From the NCBI GenBank assembly GCA_040388605.1, contig JAZKBN010000045.1:1-46577 (forward strand): a stretch of 46,577 nucleotides of DNA, in the 5' to 3' direction. This document shows positions 10,501 through 18,874 of the stretch, one piece after another. This DNA comes from JAZKBN01 sp040388605 (GTDB lineage: Bacteria; Bacteroidota; Bacteroidia; Cytophagales; Flexibacteraceae). Numbering within the stretch: the stretch's first letter is position 1; each line of letters begins with the position of its first letter. Below the pieces are notes generated by a model that did no database searches, was not told the origin of the DNA, and was given only the letters and a program-made list of their open reading frames with translations. The translations under genes were made by a program, and so were the position numbers.

Positions 10501-10705
10501 CCTCAATTTCGCGGGTAACGCCGCTTTCAACTTCAGAAGGGCCGGCGCCGGGGTAAACGGTTATAATGGTTATTACGTTGGCCTCGAACCTGGGAAGCAG
10601 GTTATAATCGAGCATGCGGTAGCATACTATACCCAACAGCGTGAGCACGGTAAAGGCCACCACTACCAGCGTGGGTCTTTTAATTACCAGTTCGGTTACT
10701 GACAT
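7562..10705 (-). CDS. RND-family multidrug efflux permease (AcrB/MexB type)
   Basis: Inner-membrane proton antiporter of a tripartite efflux pump; it exports drugs, detergents or other toxic compounds through the adaptor and outer-membrane channel encoded just upstream. The length of 1047 residues is normal for the HAE-1 group. The first membrane helix starts near residue 10, followed by a large periplasmic domain. The proton-relay pair Asp401-Asp402 lies in GILVDDSIVVLENI, and the partner Lys930 in GLVAKNAILIVDF. A second internal-duplication half follows the expected pattern (helix 7 near 535). The start is an ATG at 10703-10705. It is the last gene of a tolC-adaptor-pump operon with 90 bp to the adaptor gene. 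No local regulator is present, so control is not evident. Substrate specificity cannot be read from sequence. Confidence 0.95.
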   Translation of the reverse strand: MSVTELVIKRPTLVVVAFTVLTLLGIVCYRMLDYNLLPRFEANVITIITVYPGAGPSEVESGVTREIEDALSGLENVKSMRGTSQEGMAIVTLELKAGANVNLVLQDAQRKLNANRSKLPDDAQDPILNKFSTDEFPIMKLTVTGNRTPTELYTLVKEQVVPQIKKLSGVGEVNIVGGLQRQIHVNMNPELLRANNLSPTQVVAAIKAGNLEFPTGKIDAPEKQYSIRLAGKYKDLDQIRQQTVKTNPDGSVIKIEDIAEVEDGTADPTTMSRLDRQEAISLQIRKQTDANAVDVSKLVRAEIISIEKTFADSKIKVTIANDSSVYTLASANAVLEDLVIAIFLVALVMLVFLHSLRNSLIVLVAIPASIVSVFIAMYLMNFSLNLMTLMGLSLVVGILVDDSIVVLENITRHLEMGKDKRQAALDGRNEIGSTAAAITMVDVVVFLPLAMVQGLIGNILREFALVVVFSTLMSLVVSFTVTPLLASRFAKVEHLDPNSIMGRIGIFFENGFTSLQNLYEKILTWCLTHKRRTFLIAIVAVVASFMLPAKGFIGATFIPKSDRGEFIVRVEGSQDNSLSETNALTRQAERILMGMPEVKRIYTTVGFTSTAQSGSNNNYLSEIMVTLTPLGKGRTETLDAFQVRVKHDMRNIAGAKVSTASVGITGSADQTPVQILLRGPSIESLNKAAALLLPEVKKIPGTADVRLSVEENRPELKVDMDREKMARLGVSVADIGGLLQTSFAGNTDTKFTDKGYDFEINVSLGKLERSQIDQIRNLPLNTSRGQQITLGQVANVYQIIGTGKLERYDRISSLTINSNVIGRPIGTVGAELKTALGKIKLPEGVSIAYKGNLEQQSDAFGSLGLALAAAIIFVYLVMVALYNSYKYPFIVLFSLPLALSGALLALALAKEQLAIFSIIGLIMLMGLVAKNAILIVDFANHLRERGLTVFSALVEAGKERLRPILMTTLAMVFGMLPIAMAKGSGAEVKNGMAWVIIGGLISSLLLTLVVVPAAYYSIEIIGNKISGKKNNPDLAPGNTAAGAGGSH

Positions 10706-10795
10706 TGTTTTATATATTATTAATAAGCAGCAGCTTACAAGCCTGGGCTACAGCGCCTGCTTATTTATGTTGTTTTACCTTTTTGGAAAGTATAA

Positions 10796-11857
10796 TTACT
10801 TAATCACCTTAACGGGTACACCGTCGGAAAGGTTGAGCTGGCCGGTTGTAATTACCTGCTCGCCGGGCTCAAGGCCCTGCATAACCTCTACCATATCGCC
10901 TACCTCGCGGCTTACGAGCACCTGGCGAACAACCGCCTTGCCGCCCGTGAACACATATAGCTTACCTGCCTGCGTGCCGCTGATTAGCGCCGAGCGCGGA
11001 ATGGTGTAAACAGCAACCTTTCCGTTGGTTTTGGCGCTGAAGCTTACCGATACGAATGTGCCTGCACGCAGGGTCATATCAGGGTTGTTCCTGATATGTA
11101 TTTCTACAGTGAAATTGTGGCTGGCATCGCCGCGCGGGGCTATATAGCTTATTTTGCCGTTAATGGCGCGGTCAGGAAAAACGGTGCTGGTAATGGTGGC
11201 CGAATCGTTGTTGTGCAAATAGTATATCTGCGATTCAGGAACCGATACCGTTACTTTCAGGTTATTCACATCAATAACCGATGCTATTTGAGTGCCTACG
11301 TTGGCAAAGCTCCCCTGCTCAACATCTTTAGTAAAAATCACACCGCTGATTGGCGACACCACGGTTGCATCGCCGAACTGTTTGCGGCTTTGCTCAAGAG
11401 CGGTTAAAGCGTTGTCTCGTGCTGTTTTTACTTCCAGGTAGCGTTGCTCGGTTACTGCGCCGCCGTCGAGCAGGGCTTTGTAACGGGTAAGGTCGGCTTC
11501 TGCTTTTGAAAGGTTGGTTTGGGCCGTGTTTATGCTGAACTGCTGTAAATTGTTATCAATGGTGGCAATGGTCTGGCCCTGGCTAACACGTTGGCCCAGC
11601 TCTGCGTTCAGGTGCAGGATTACGCCCTGAGAACGTGATAAGACCTTCGCCTCGCGAACCGATGCCAGGTTGCCTACGGCGCTGAATTTGAAATCGCCGC
11701 TTGCGGCTGTTACAGGGGCCGTGGTTACGGCAACTGTATCGTTAAGGCTGCGGGGGGGCTCTGCCTCTTTTACCAATTGCTTTTTAACGGCTGCCAATCG
11801 CCATGCAATCAGGCCTGCAATGGCAAGAATTATTGTTATTGCTATTATTCGTTTCAC
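10796..11857 (-). CDS. RND efflux periplasmic adaptor (membrane fusion protein)
   Basis: Links the RND pump to the outer-membrane channel. The 353-residue protein begins with a single membrane anchor (about 3-22), then a lipoyl-like half (RSQGVILHLNAELGQRVSQGQ), an alpha-helical hairpin (about 110-155), the second lipoyl half (VVSPISGVIFTKDVEQGSFA), a beta-barrel domain and a membrane-proximal C-terminal domain ending LSDGVPVKVIK. The start codon is GTG (11855-11857), placed directly before the basic-hydrophobic anchor MKRIIAITIILA; no nearby ATG would keep the anchor. It lies 21 bp after the tolC-like stop, which supports co-transcription and joint assembly. Confidence 0.93.
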   Translation of the reverse strand: MKRIIAITIILAIAGLIAWRLAAVKKQLVKEAEPPRSLNDTVAVTTAPVTAASGDFKFSAVGNLASVREAKVLSRSQGVILHLNAELGQRVSQGQTIATIDNNLQQFSINTAQTNLSKAEADLTRYKALLDGGAVTEQRYLEVKTARDNALTALEQSRKQFGDATVVSPISGVIFTKDVEQGSFANVGTQIASVIDVNNLKVTVSVPESQIYYLHNNDSATITSTVFPDRAINGKISYIAPRGDASHNFTVEIHIRNNPDMTLRAGTFVSVSFSAKTNGKVAVYTIPRSALISGTQAGKLYVFTGGKAVVRQVLVSREVGDMVEVMQGLEPGEQVITTGQLNLSDGVPVKVIK

Positions 11858-11878
11858 GAATGCGGGTTGCCTGCCGGC

Positions 11879-13291
11879 TTATTTTAAGTTGATAAGATAG
11901 TTAGTAATGTTGCCCTTGGCCTTTTCGTAATCAAGCTTGCTCTGGTATAAATCGAGCAGGGCGGTTGTGTAATTGTTGCGGGCCTGTTGCAGCGCGTTCT
12001 CGCTGTCTACAACGGTTTGGCTTGTGCTTACGCCGTTTTTATATTCGAGCCTGCTTACTTCCAAAATACTTTCTGCAAGGGTCATGTTCTCTTTATTGCT
12101 GAGTATGGTTTGCAGGCGGTTGTTGAAGGTTAGGGCGGCAGTCTGTACATCCATATCAATGGTCTGCCTGTTGAGCTCAAGGTTGCGCTCTGCCTGCGTT
12201 ACACGAATCAGGTTCTGCTTATCGCGTTTGGAGCGTTGCAGGCCGTCGAAGATGGGCACGGTGAGGGTTGCGCCCACGCCGCGGTATTCAAACCAGGGCT
12301 GGTTGCCGTTAAAGAAGTTAAACTCCTGGCGCTGGGCCTGTGTGCCCCATTTTCCGTAAGCGGTAAGCTTGGGTTGGTAGCCTGTGTTGTTGTTCTGCCG
12401 GGCCAAAACAGCCAGCTCAACGTTTATTTGGTTTACGCGGTAATCAACACGATTTGAATAATCGGCAAAATTGTTCTGCTTAACAGGGGCCGCTTCCGGC
12501 AAATCAAGGCCTGTTTCGGCGGGCTGCATTTCCTTGTCCATATTCATGCCCATTGCATTTTTAAGGCGCACAATGGCAAGGTCGCGGTTAATGTTTGCCT
12601 GCACCAATTGGTAGTTCAGGTTATTGCGGTTCACGCGAATACGATCAACATCCACTTTACGACTTGTACCGTTTTTCAGCTCAAGCTCGCTGTTTTTGAG
12701 CAGGCTCTCGGTTTTGGTTATATTGTCTTTTAAGAGCGTAATCTGGTAGTTAGATATAACGGCTTTATAATAGGCCGATGCAATATTATAAGCCACATCT
12801 TCCTTCACCTGCACCAATTTGGTTTCGGCATTCAGGCGGTTGGTGCGGTTAGCTTTTAAGCCCATCCAGATGCCTGGGTTATAAATATCAAGCGTGGCGT
12901 TAATGGTGCTGTTGAAGTTATACTTCTGCCCGAACTTTACAGCGGTGTACTCGCCCTTTGGTCCGCCGAAAATAACTGAGGGCAATAGGGTTGATTGCAG
13001 CTTCAGGTTATCGTCGAACTGCGATGTGCCTGATATTTGCGGCAGGGCGGTTCCCAGAATTTCGTTTTTCTGCTCGGTGGTATAATCCACATCCATCTTG
13101 CTTACTTCAACGCGCTTGCTGTTTTCGGCGCCGTAGGCAAGGCAATCATGCAGGGTCATTATCTGCACGGGAGCCCTTTGCGCCTTTACCGAAGTAAAGC
13201 CCGCAAGCAAAGCAAAAAGCAGGAGAAGACCCGGCTTTAAACCGTTTCCGTGCCCTTTTGAAAGAACAGGATTGAAATTTATTTTAAACAT
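11879..13291 (-). CDS. TolC-family outer-membrane efflux channel
   Basis: Outer-membrane exit duct of the RND pump. About 470 residues with a Sec signal peptide (hydrophobic core LLLLFALLAG, cleavage near VKAQ) and the duplicated coiled-coil/beta-strand OEP layout: TLHDCLAYGAENSKRVEVSK at the mature N-terminus and long helical segments such as NYTTALLDLYQSKLDYEKAKG near the C-terminus. The start is taken at the ATG 13289-13291; the ATG at 13298-13300 is equally possible, and the longer frame to 13369 begins with TTG and would add an implausible hydrophobic leader. It is the first gene of the efflux operon. No TAnnTTTG box is found upstream. Confidence 0.92.
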   Translation of the reverse strand: MFKINFNPVLSKGHGNGLKPGLLLLFALLAGFTSVKAQRAPVQIMTLHDCLAYGAENSKRVEVSKMDVDYTTEQKNEILGTALPQISGTSQFDDNLKLQSTLLPSVIFGGPKGEYTAVKFGQKYNFNSTINATLDIYNPGIWMGLKANRTNRLNAETKLVQVKEDVAYNIASAYYKAVISNYQITLLKDNITKTESLLKNSELELKNGTSRKVDVDRIRVNRNNLNYQLVQANINRDLAIVRLKNAMGMNMDKEMQPAETGLDLPEAAPVKQNNFADYSNRVDYRVNQINVELAVLARQNNNTGYQPKLTAYGKWGTQAQRQEFNFFNGNQPWFEYRGVGATLTVPIFDGLQRSKRDKQNLIRVTQAERNLELNRQTIDMDVQTAALTFNNRLQTILSNKENMTLAESILEVSRLEYKNGVSTSQTVVDSENALQQARNNYTTALLDLYQSKLDYEKAKGNITNYLINLK

Positions 13292-13773
13292 TTTTAACAT
13301 ATAGCCTTGTAACAGGAGAACTGTGGCGCATAAAACCACCTTTATATCGGCAACAGCCCGTAAAATCAAGGGCGCCGTTCGGGTTAGCTTTTTATTTCCG
13401 GATGCGAATTTATGATGCGATAATTTAATGCCTTAAACCCTGCAAGACGAAAGGCCGAAAAAGCCACCTGAATTAGGAGCATTTACTGACGGGCATTTTT
13501 GCAATTAAACCAATGTTTAACAAAAACCGATACCCTGTTTAATTTTTTAAATCCCGTTCCATAACCCGACAAACCGGCAGACATGCCAAAAACACCCGCA
13601 AAACCACTGTTTCAGAAACAAATAAAAAACGTTTATAAAGCCGTTCAACGCTGCATACATAAGCGATTAACATAAAAAGGGCCCTGCTTATATAAAGCAA
13701 AGCCCCTGTAATTGTACTTTTCAAACGGTTGAAACCGGTTAATAAGCCTGTAAACAGGCTGAGATCAGGCTTA
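13292..13773. other. Intergenic stretch between the efflux operon and rluD
   Basis: No gene supported. It holds the rluD terminator (13674-13706) and, nearer the tolC-like gene, AT-rich sequence that should include the efflux promoter, although no consensus box is obvious. Confidence 0.5.
13679..13705 (-). terminator. Rho-independent terminator of rluD
   Basis: On the minus strand, a stem of GGGC/GCCC plus TGCTT/AAGCA with a TATAT-type loop is followed by TTTTTATG. It lies about 70 bp after the rluD stop. Confidence 0.75.
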
Positions 13774-14847
13774 TCAGTTGGTATATTTCTCCCATTTATT
13801 GAGCACAGCCTGCATATCGTTGGGCAGCGGCGCGGTAAACCTGATGGTTTCGCCGGTAGCAGGATGCACAAAGCCAAGGGTTTCGGCATGCAGTGCCTGG
13901 CGCGGACAAAGGGCAAAGCAGTTTTCAACAAATTGTTTGTATTTGCTGAAATTTGTTCCCTTCAGAATTTTATTGCCGCCGTACATGGCATCGTTAAACA
14001 GCGGGTGCCCCAGGTATTTCATGTGCGCACGAATCTGGTGTGTACGACCTGTTTCAAGGTTGCATTGCAGCAGGGTTACATAGCCCATGCGTTTCAGCAC
14101 TTTCCAGTGTGTTATGGCATTGCGCCCGAAATCGCCATCGGGGAAGGCAGCCGTTACGCGGCGGTCTTTCAGGCTGCGGCCTACGTTTACATCTATGGTT
14201 CCGCTGTCTTCAGCAGGGTCTCCCCATACAAGGGCCTGGTAGGTACGCTCTATGCTATGCACAAAAAACTGCTTCCCCAGGCTTTGCATGGCCGGTTCGG
14301 TTTTGGCAATTACCAGCAGGCCGCTGGTATCTTTATCTATGCGGTGCACAAGGCCGGGCCGGGCTTCCCCGTTGGCCGAAGTGGGCAGGTTTTGCAGGTG
14401 CCATACAAGGGCGTTTACAAGTGTGCCGTCCCAATTACCCTGCGCGGGGTGAACCACCATGCCGGCGGGCTTGTTAACAACCAGCACGGTATCGTCTTCA
14501 AAAACAATATCAAGGGGTATATCCTGCGGCACTATGGTGGTGTCGCGGAGGGGCTTGGGCAGGCTCAGGGTAATCACATCGCCCGGCTTTACCTTGTAGC
14601 TGTTCTTGGTAACTTCTTTGTTCACTAAAATGCTCCCGGCCTCTATGCCCGCCTGTATTTTGTTACGGGTGGCATTTGGCATGCGGTCCATCAGGAAACG
14701 ATCTATGCGGAGCATGGTTTGCCCGGGATCTACGGTAAAGCGGTAATGCTCAAAAAGCTCGGCCTCGTCTTCTTCCTCGGCGAGGTTGGTGAAATCTTCG
14801 TAATCGGGTTCCTGTTCTTCAGGACTAAATGCAGCAGGCAGATTCAT
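13774..14847 (-). CDS. rluD: RluA/RluD-family 23S rRNA pseudouridine synthase
   Basis: Converts uridines to pseudouridines in rRNA; RluD modifies helix 69 of 23S rRNA. The protein has 357 residues. It starts with an acidic extension of about 35 residues, then an S4 RNA-binding domain (RIDRFLMDRMPNATRNKIQAG), then the catalytic domain with NKPAGMVVHP and HRIDKDTSGLLVIAK, whose Asp171 is the catalytic residue. The ETGRTHQIRAHM and LGHPLFNDAMYGG motifs follow. The start is the ATG at 14845-14847; a slightly longer frame starts with TTG inside the -7 promoter box and is not credible. RluD is preferred over RluA or RluC because of the S4 domain and overall length, but exact target sites are inferred. 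Transcribed alone. Confidence 0.9.
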   Translation of the reverse strand: MNLPAAFSPEEQEPDYEDFTNLAEEEDEAELFEHYRFTVDPGQTMLRIDRFLMDRMPNATRNKIQAGIEAGSILVNKEVTKNSYKVKPGDVITLSLPKPLRDTTIVPQDIPLDIVFEDDTVLVVNKPAGMVVHPAQGNWDGTLVNALVWHLQNLPTSANGEARPGLVHRIDKDTSGLLVIAKTEPAMQSLGKQFFVHSIERTYQALVWGDPAEDSGTIDVNVGRSLKDRRVTAAFPDGDFGRNAITHWKVLKRMGYVTLLQCNLETGRTHQIRAHMKYLGHPLFNDAMYGGNKILKGTNFSKYKQFVENCFALCPRQALHAETLGFVHPATGETIRFTAPLPNDMQAVLNKWEKYTN

Positions 14848-14853
14848 AAGCCG

Positions 14854-14861
14854 CAAAGGTA
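14854..14861 (-). promoter_or_regulatory. -7 promoter box of rluD (near-leaderless)
   Basis: The minus strand reads TACCTTTG, a perfect TAnnTTTG, embedded in TACCTTTGCGG, the same 11-mer as in the rimP promoter. Only 6 bases separate it from the rluD ATG, so the transcript would start at or within a few bases of the start codon. No TTTG -33 box is seen at the usual spacing. Confidence 0.55.
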
Positions 14862-15159
14862 CGGCTTTTTGGCGGATGAGGGCGGAAGGGAAAATATGAG
14901 ATGAGAGAATACTATTACCCGTCCTGAATAGGTTGGCAGGATTAAAAGATTGAGCTGATTAGTTTTGATAAACCTATGCCATCATTCGATTTAAAGTTGA
15001 CAGGCCCACCTTCAGCCATTATCGGGTGGGGCCGGCCAGGATAAAAGCTAAAATTCACCGGAGAAGCAAAAAAATCTCGAAGGTTATTTTTGTTAACAGG
15101 TGGTATATGTATAAACAGCAGAAACATACCACGGTTTTCCCATTATCCCCAAAAACGCA

Positions 15160-15191
15160 AAAGACCCGTCTGAATAAACAGGCGGGCCTTT
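15160..15191 (-). terminator. Rho-independent terminator of the rimP-nusA-infB operon
   Basis: On the minus strand a 13-bp stem with two G.U pairs (15179-15191 with 15160-15172) and a 6-nt loop is followed by a T-rich tail, 30 bp after the infB stop. Confidence 0.88.
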
Positions 15192-15220
15192 GCAATATAT
15201 AACCTTTAACGTGGGGCTTA

Positions 15221-18200
15221 TTACAGCGTACGCTTGGTTTCTTTGAGCTCGAAGCTTTCGATATGGTCGCCTTCGCGTATATCGTTGAAGCCTTTCAGGC
15301 TGATACCGCAGTCGTAACCGAATTTCACCTCGCTTACATCGTCTTTGAAACGTTTCAGGGCATCTATCTGGCCTATGTGAACCACTATGCCGTCGCGCAC
15401 CAGGCGAACCTGGTTGTTGCGCTTGATAAAGCCGTCCTGCACGTTGCAGCCTGCAACGGTGCCCACCTTGGTAATCTTGAACACCTCGCGAACTTCGGCC
15501 ATACCGAGGGTAACTTCCTCCACCTTCGGTGCAAGCATACCTTCCATGGCGTCTTTCACTTCCTCTATTGCCTGGTAGATAATAGAGTACAGGCGAATCT
15601 CGATTTCTTCCTGTTCGGCCAGCTTGCGTGCGCTTGCTGAAGGACGAACCTGGAAGCCGATAATAATGGCATCGGATGCCGATGCAAGCAATACGTCTGA
15701 TTCCGAGATGGCGCCCACAGCCTTGCTGAGGATACGCACCTGTACTTCCTCGGTGCTCAGTTTCAGCAATGCGTCGGATAGTGCTTCCACTGTACCGTCC
15801 ACGTCGCCTTTTACAATTACGTTCAGCTCTTTGAAAGTGCCTATTGCCAAACGGCGGCCAATTTCATCAAGCGTAATGTGTTTCTTGGTACGTATGCTTT
15901 GCTCGCGCAGAATCTGCTCACGTTTGTTGGCAATTTCGCGGGCTTCACGTTCTGTTTCCATTACGTGGAACTTCTCACCTGCCTGCGGTGCGCCGTCGAG
16001 GCCTAATACCTGTACAGGTATGGCCGGTCCGGCAGACTTCATGCGTATTGCGCGGTGGTCGGTCATGGCCTTCACGCGGCCGTAGTGCGAACCTACAAGA
16101 AGAATATCGCCAATGTTCAGGGTACCGTTCTGCACCAGCAGGGTAGATACATAGCCACGGCCCTTATCAAGGCTGGCTTCTATAACCGTACCGGTTGCGC
16201 GGCGATTCGGGTTGGCTTTCAAATCAAGCAATTCAGCTTCAAGCAAAACTTTTTCGAGCAGGTTATTCACCCCGAAGCCTGTTTTGGCTGAAATTTCTTC
16301 GCTTTGGTATTTACCGCCCCATTCTTCAACAAGAATGTTCAGGCCGCTGAGCTCCTGGCGAATTTTATCGGGCTGTGCGCCCGGCTTGTCAATTTTATTG
16401 AGCGCAATTACTATTGGTACTCCTGCAAGCTGCGCGTGATTGATTGCCTCCTTGGTTTGGGGCATCACGCTGTCGTCTGCGGCCACTACTATAATAACTA
16501 CGTCGGTTACCTTGGCGCCGCGTGCACGCATGGCCGTAAAGGCTTCGTGACCCGGGGTATCGAGGAAGGTAATTTTCTTGCCTGACTCAGTGGTAACATC
16601 GTAAGCGCCTATGTGCTGCGTAATGCCGCCTGCTTCACCTGCTGTAACGCGGGTTTTGCGAATATAATCGAGCAGGGAAGTTTTACCGTGATCGACGTGG
16701 CCCATGATAGTAACAATAGGGGCACGGAATTCAAGCGTTTCAGGTGCGTCAGGCACATCAGGAATAGCGAGGGCTTCATCTTCGGCGCCTGTAAACTGCA
16801 CATCGAAGTTGAACTCATGGGCTATAACCTGTATGGTATCGGCATCAAGGCGTTGGTTAATGCTTACAAACATACCCAAGGACATACATACCGAGATAAC
16901 TTCCGTTACCGATACATCCATGAGCGAAGCTAAATCCGAAGCCGAAACGAATTCGGTTACCTTCAGGATTTTGGCTTCTTCCTGCTCGCGGTTCATGCGG
17001 TCCTGGTTGGCATCTGCCATTGCGGAACGCTTATCGCGGCGGTAGCTGCCACGGCGGGCCTGGGGAGTACCCCTGCCGCCTGCCAGCTTGGCCATAGTGG
17101 CCTTAATTTTCTCCTGGATATCCTTATCCGTGATTTCGCCTTTTTCTACAGCCTTAATCGGGCGGTTATTCCCGGTATTAGGTGCATTGTTGCCGCCGCG
17201 GTTCTGGCCTCCGCCGCCGCCCTGGCGATTGTTACGATCTCCGCCGCCTGCAGGACGCGGCTGCCCTTCAACAGGACGCGCATTCTGGTCATCGCGACGT
17301 TGGCCGCCGGGTACTGCTCCCTGGCTTCCGCCAACAGGAAGAGCGCCCACTTTAACGCGCTTGCGTTTGCGTTTATCGCCTGCTGCGCCGCCGGCTGCGT
17401 TGTTGTTGCCGCCTTTGCCGCCGGGTCCGCCTCTTCCGCGAGATTTATCTACGGGAAGCTCTATACGGCCCAATACCGTTAAGCCTTTCAGCTGTTCGGC
17501 TTTTGCTTCAATCAGTTCCGGTTCTTCTGCTTTAGATTCCTCGGGAGAAGCTGATGGTTCAGGAACTATAAGGGGTACGGGGTTGCCTGCCGCTGCTGCT
17601 GCCAATGCGGCAGTGCGGGGGTCGGTTTGGCGCGGGGCAGGAATATGTGTTCCCGGCTTGTTGCGGTTGCCACCCTCTCTTTTCTCTTCACGAACGGGGC
17701 CTGAGCCGCCTTGCGGGCGATCTCCGCCCGGCCTGTTTCCGGGGCCTTGGCCACCGGGGCCGCCTTGTCCGCGTGGCCTGTCGCCTCCGGGCCTGTCGGC
17801 CTGGTTGCGATCGCCGCCCGGCCTTTGGCCTTGCTGTTGATTTTGTGGTTTTTGCCCTTGCTGGGTATTGCCTGTTGCCGGGGCAGCAGGTTTGGCAGGC
17901 GCAGCCGGTGTGGCTGCGGCAGGTGCCGTTGCAACAGGAGCAGGTGTTGCCGCCGGGGCAGGGCCGGCAGTTGCTGCGGCGGGTGCAGCAGCCTTAGGCT
18001 CTTCCTTAACTGGTGACGGAGCAACCGAAGGTGCAGGCGTTGCAGGGGCAGCGCTTACAGCGGCGGCAGGTGCCGATGCTTTTTCTTCAGCAGCAGGTTT
18101 TGCAGCCGATGCTTCAGGAGCAGCGGGCGCAGGTGCAGCCGGGCTTGCAGTAGTTGCAGGGCTTGCCGGTGCCGATGCAGCAGGCGCTGTTTCTGCCGGG

Positions 18201-18823
18201 GCAGGAGCAGGCGTTGCCGAAACAGGTGCCGGTGTGGCCGGGGCAGCAGGAGCTGCTGCGGCCGGGCTTGCAGGTGTTGCTGCTGCGGGAGCAGGAGCCG
18301 GTGTGGCCGGGCTTGCAGGTGTTGCTGCTGCGGGAGCAGGAGCCGGTGTGGCCGGGGCTGCAGGTGCAGGCGGCGCTACGGGCTTGCTCAGGTCAACAGT
18401 ACCAAGCACTTTAAGGCCGGGCAGGCCGGTGGCAGCTTTCTCAGGAGCGGGGGCAGGTGCGGGCGCTGCGGGTTTGGTTTCCGCAGGGCGCTGCGCAGGC
18501 GGGGTCTGCCGGGGCTGAACCTGCTGCCTGCTTTGGGGAACAATGTCTTCCTCCTCACCGCGACGATTACGGGCATTTCCTGCCTCTATCACGATGTTTT
18601 CGCTCACCGTGCGCCCAAGGTTGCGGCTTTCCGCCTCCTTCTTCACACTGGCAGAAGACGCGTATTCCTTCAGGAGCACTTTATATTGCTCCTCGGGTAT
18701 TTTTGCGTTAGGGTTATTATCGACCGTAAAGCCCTTGCTGTCCAGGGTGGCGCGTAAAGTTTGCCAGCCAACGTTGAGCTCAGAGGCAATTTTTGCCAGT
18801 CGCTTTGAAATTTCTTCTGCCAT
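15221..18823 (-). CDS. infB: Translation initiation factor IF-2
   Basis: GTPase that brings initiator tRNA to the 30S subunit and drives subunit joining. At 1200 residues it is long for the family because of a low-complexity middle. Layout: IF2 N-terminal domain (MAEEISKRLAKIASELNVGW); an Ala/Pro-rich tract at about 110-330; Gly/Arg/Asn-rich basic stretches at about 330-600; a second IF2_N-like section (residues ~625-680); then the G domain with GHVDHGKT at 708-715, DTPGHEAF and NKID. Domains II, III and the C-terminal tRNA-binding domain follow, ending KRTL. The ATG at 18821-18823 sits exactly at the conserved N-terminus. It is the third gene of rimP-nusA-infB, the standard order, 51 bp after nusA. 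The Ala/Pro linker contains a perfect 45-bp tandem duplication. Confidence 0.98.
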   Translation of the reverse strand: MAEEISKRLAKIASELNVGWQTLRATLDSKGFTVDNNPNAKIPEEQYKVLLKEYASSASVKKEAESRNLGRTVSENIVIEAGNARNRRGEEEDIVPQSRQQVQPRQTPPAQRPAETKPAAPAPAPAPEKAATGLPGLKVLGTVDLSKPVAPPAPAAPATPAPAPAAATPASPATPAPAPAAATPASPAAAAPAAPATPAPVSATPAPAPAETAPAASAPASPATTASPAAPAPAAPEASAAKPAAEEKASAPAAAVSAAPATPAPSVAPSPVKEEPKAAAPAAATAGPAPAATPAPVATAPAAATPAAPAKPAAPATGNTQQGQKPQNQQQGQRPGGDRNQADRPGGDRPRGQGGPGGQGPGNRPGGDRPQGGSGPVREEKREGGNRNKPGTHIPAPRQTDPRTAALAAAAAGNPVPLIVPEPSASPEESKAEEPELIEAKAEQLKGLTVLGRIELPVDKSRGRGGPGGKGGNNNAAGGAAGDKRKRKRVKVGALPVGGSQGAVPGGQRRDDQNARPVEGQPRPAGGGDRNNRQGGGGGQNRGGNNAPNTGNNRPIKAVEKGEITDKDIQEKIKATMAKLAGGRGTPQARRGSYRRDKRSAMADANQDRMNREQEEAKILKVTEFVSASDLASLMDVSVTEVISVCMSLGMFVSINQRLDADTIQVIAHEFNFDVQFTGAEDEALAIPDVPDAPETLEFRAPIVTIMGHVDHGKTSLLDYIRKTRVTAGEAGGITQHIGAYDVTTESGKKITFLDTPGHEAFTAMRARGAKVTDVVIIVVAADDSVMPQTKEAINHAQLAGVPIVIALNKIDKPGAQPDKIRQELSGLNILVEEWGGKYQSEEISAKTGFGVNNLLEKVLLEAELLDLKANPNRRATGTVIEASLDKGRGYVSTLLVQNGTLNIGDILLVGSHYGRVKAMTDHRAIRMKSAGPAIPVQVLGLDGAPQAGEKFHVMETEREAREIANKREQILREQSIRTKKHITLDEIGRRLAIGTFKELNVIVKGDVDGTVEALSDALLKLSTEEVQVRILSKAVGAISESDVLLASASDAIIIGFQVRPSASARKLAEQEEIEIRLYSIIYQAIEEVKDAMEGMLAPKVEEVTLGMAEVREVFKITKVGTVAGCNVQDGFIKRNNQVRLVRDGIVVHIGQIDALKRFKDDVSEVKFGYDCGISLKGFNDIREGDHIESFELKETKRTL
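18261..18350. repeat. Perfect 45-bp tandem duplication inside infB
   Basis: 18261-18305 and 18306-18350 are identical 45-mers, encoding two in-frame 15-residue copies of an Ala/Pro-rich unit in the IF-2 linker. More degenerate copies flank them. Identity at DNA level, including third codon positions, implies a recent duplication. Confidence 0.95.
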
Positions 18824-18874
18824 GTGTTGTTTAAACGCCCTGCTCGTCAGTGAATCAAGGGCGAGGTATTGTTT

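Larger units (their letters stand above)
14848..15220. other. Intergenic stretch between rluD and infB
   Basis: Contains the rluD -7 box (14854-14861) and the infB terminator (15160-15191). A 61-codon ATG frame on the minus strand (14942-15127) has no credible protein character. Confidence 0.5.

Noticed and set aside
9467..10702. 411-codon open frame on the plus strand
   Set aside because: It is exactly antisense to the RND pump gene, with His/Tyr/Asn-rich nonsense composition and no motif; a shadow of a GC-rich gene.
13729..14628. 299-codon plus-strand open frame
   Set aside because: Antisense to rluD, which has clear S4 and catalytic motifs.
14942..15127. 61-codon ATG frame on the minus strand
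   Set aside because: Unusual composition, no promoter box, in the gap between two terminated genes.
18241..18360. CRISPR-like direct repeats
   Set aside because: The repeat units are contiguous, in frame and coding within infB; no spacers.
17868..18518. Ala/Gly-rich plus-strand frame
   Set aside because: Mirror of the Ala/Pro-rich linker of infB; low-complexity shadow.
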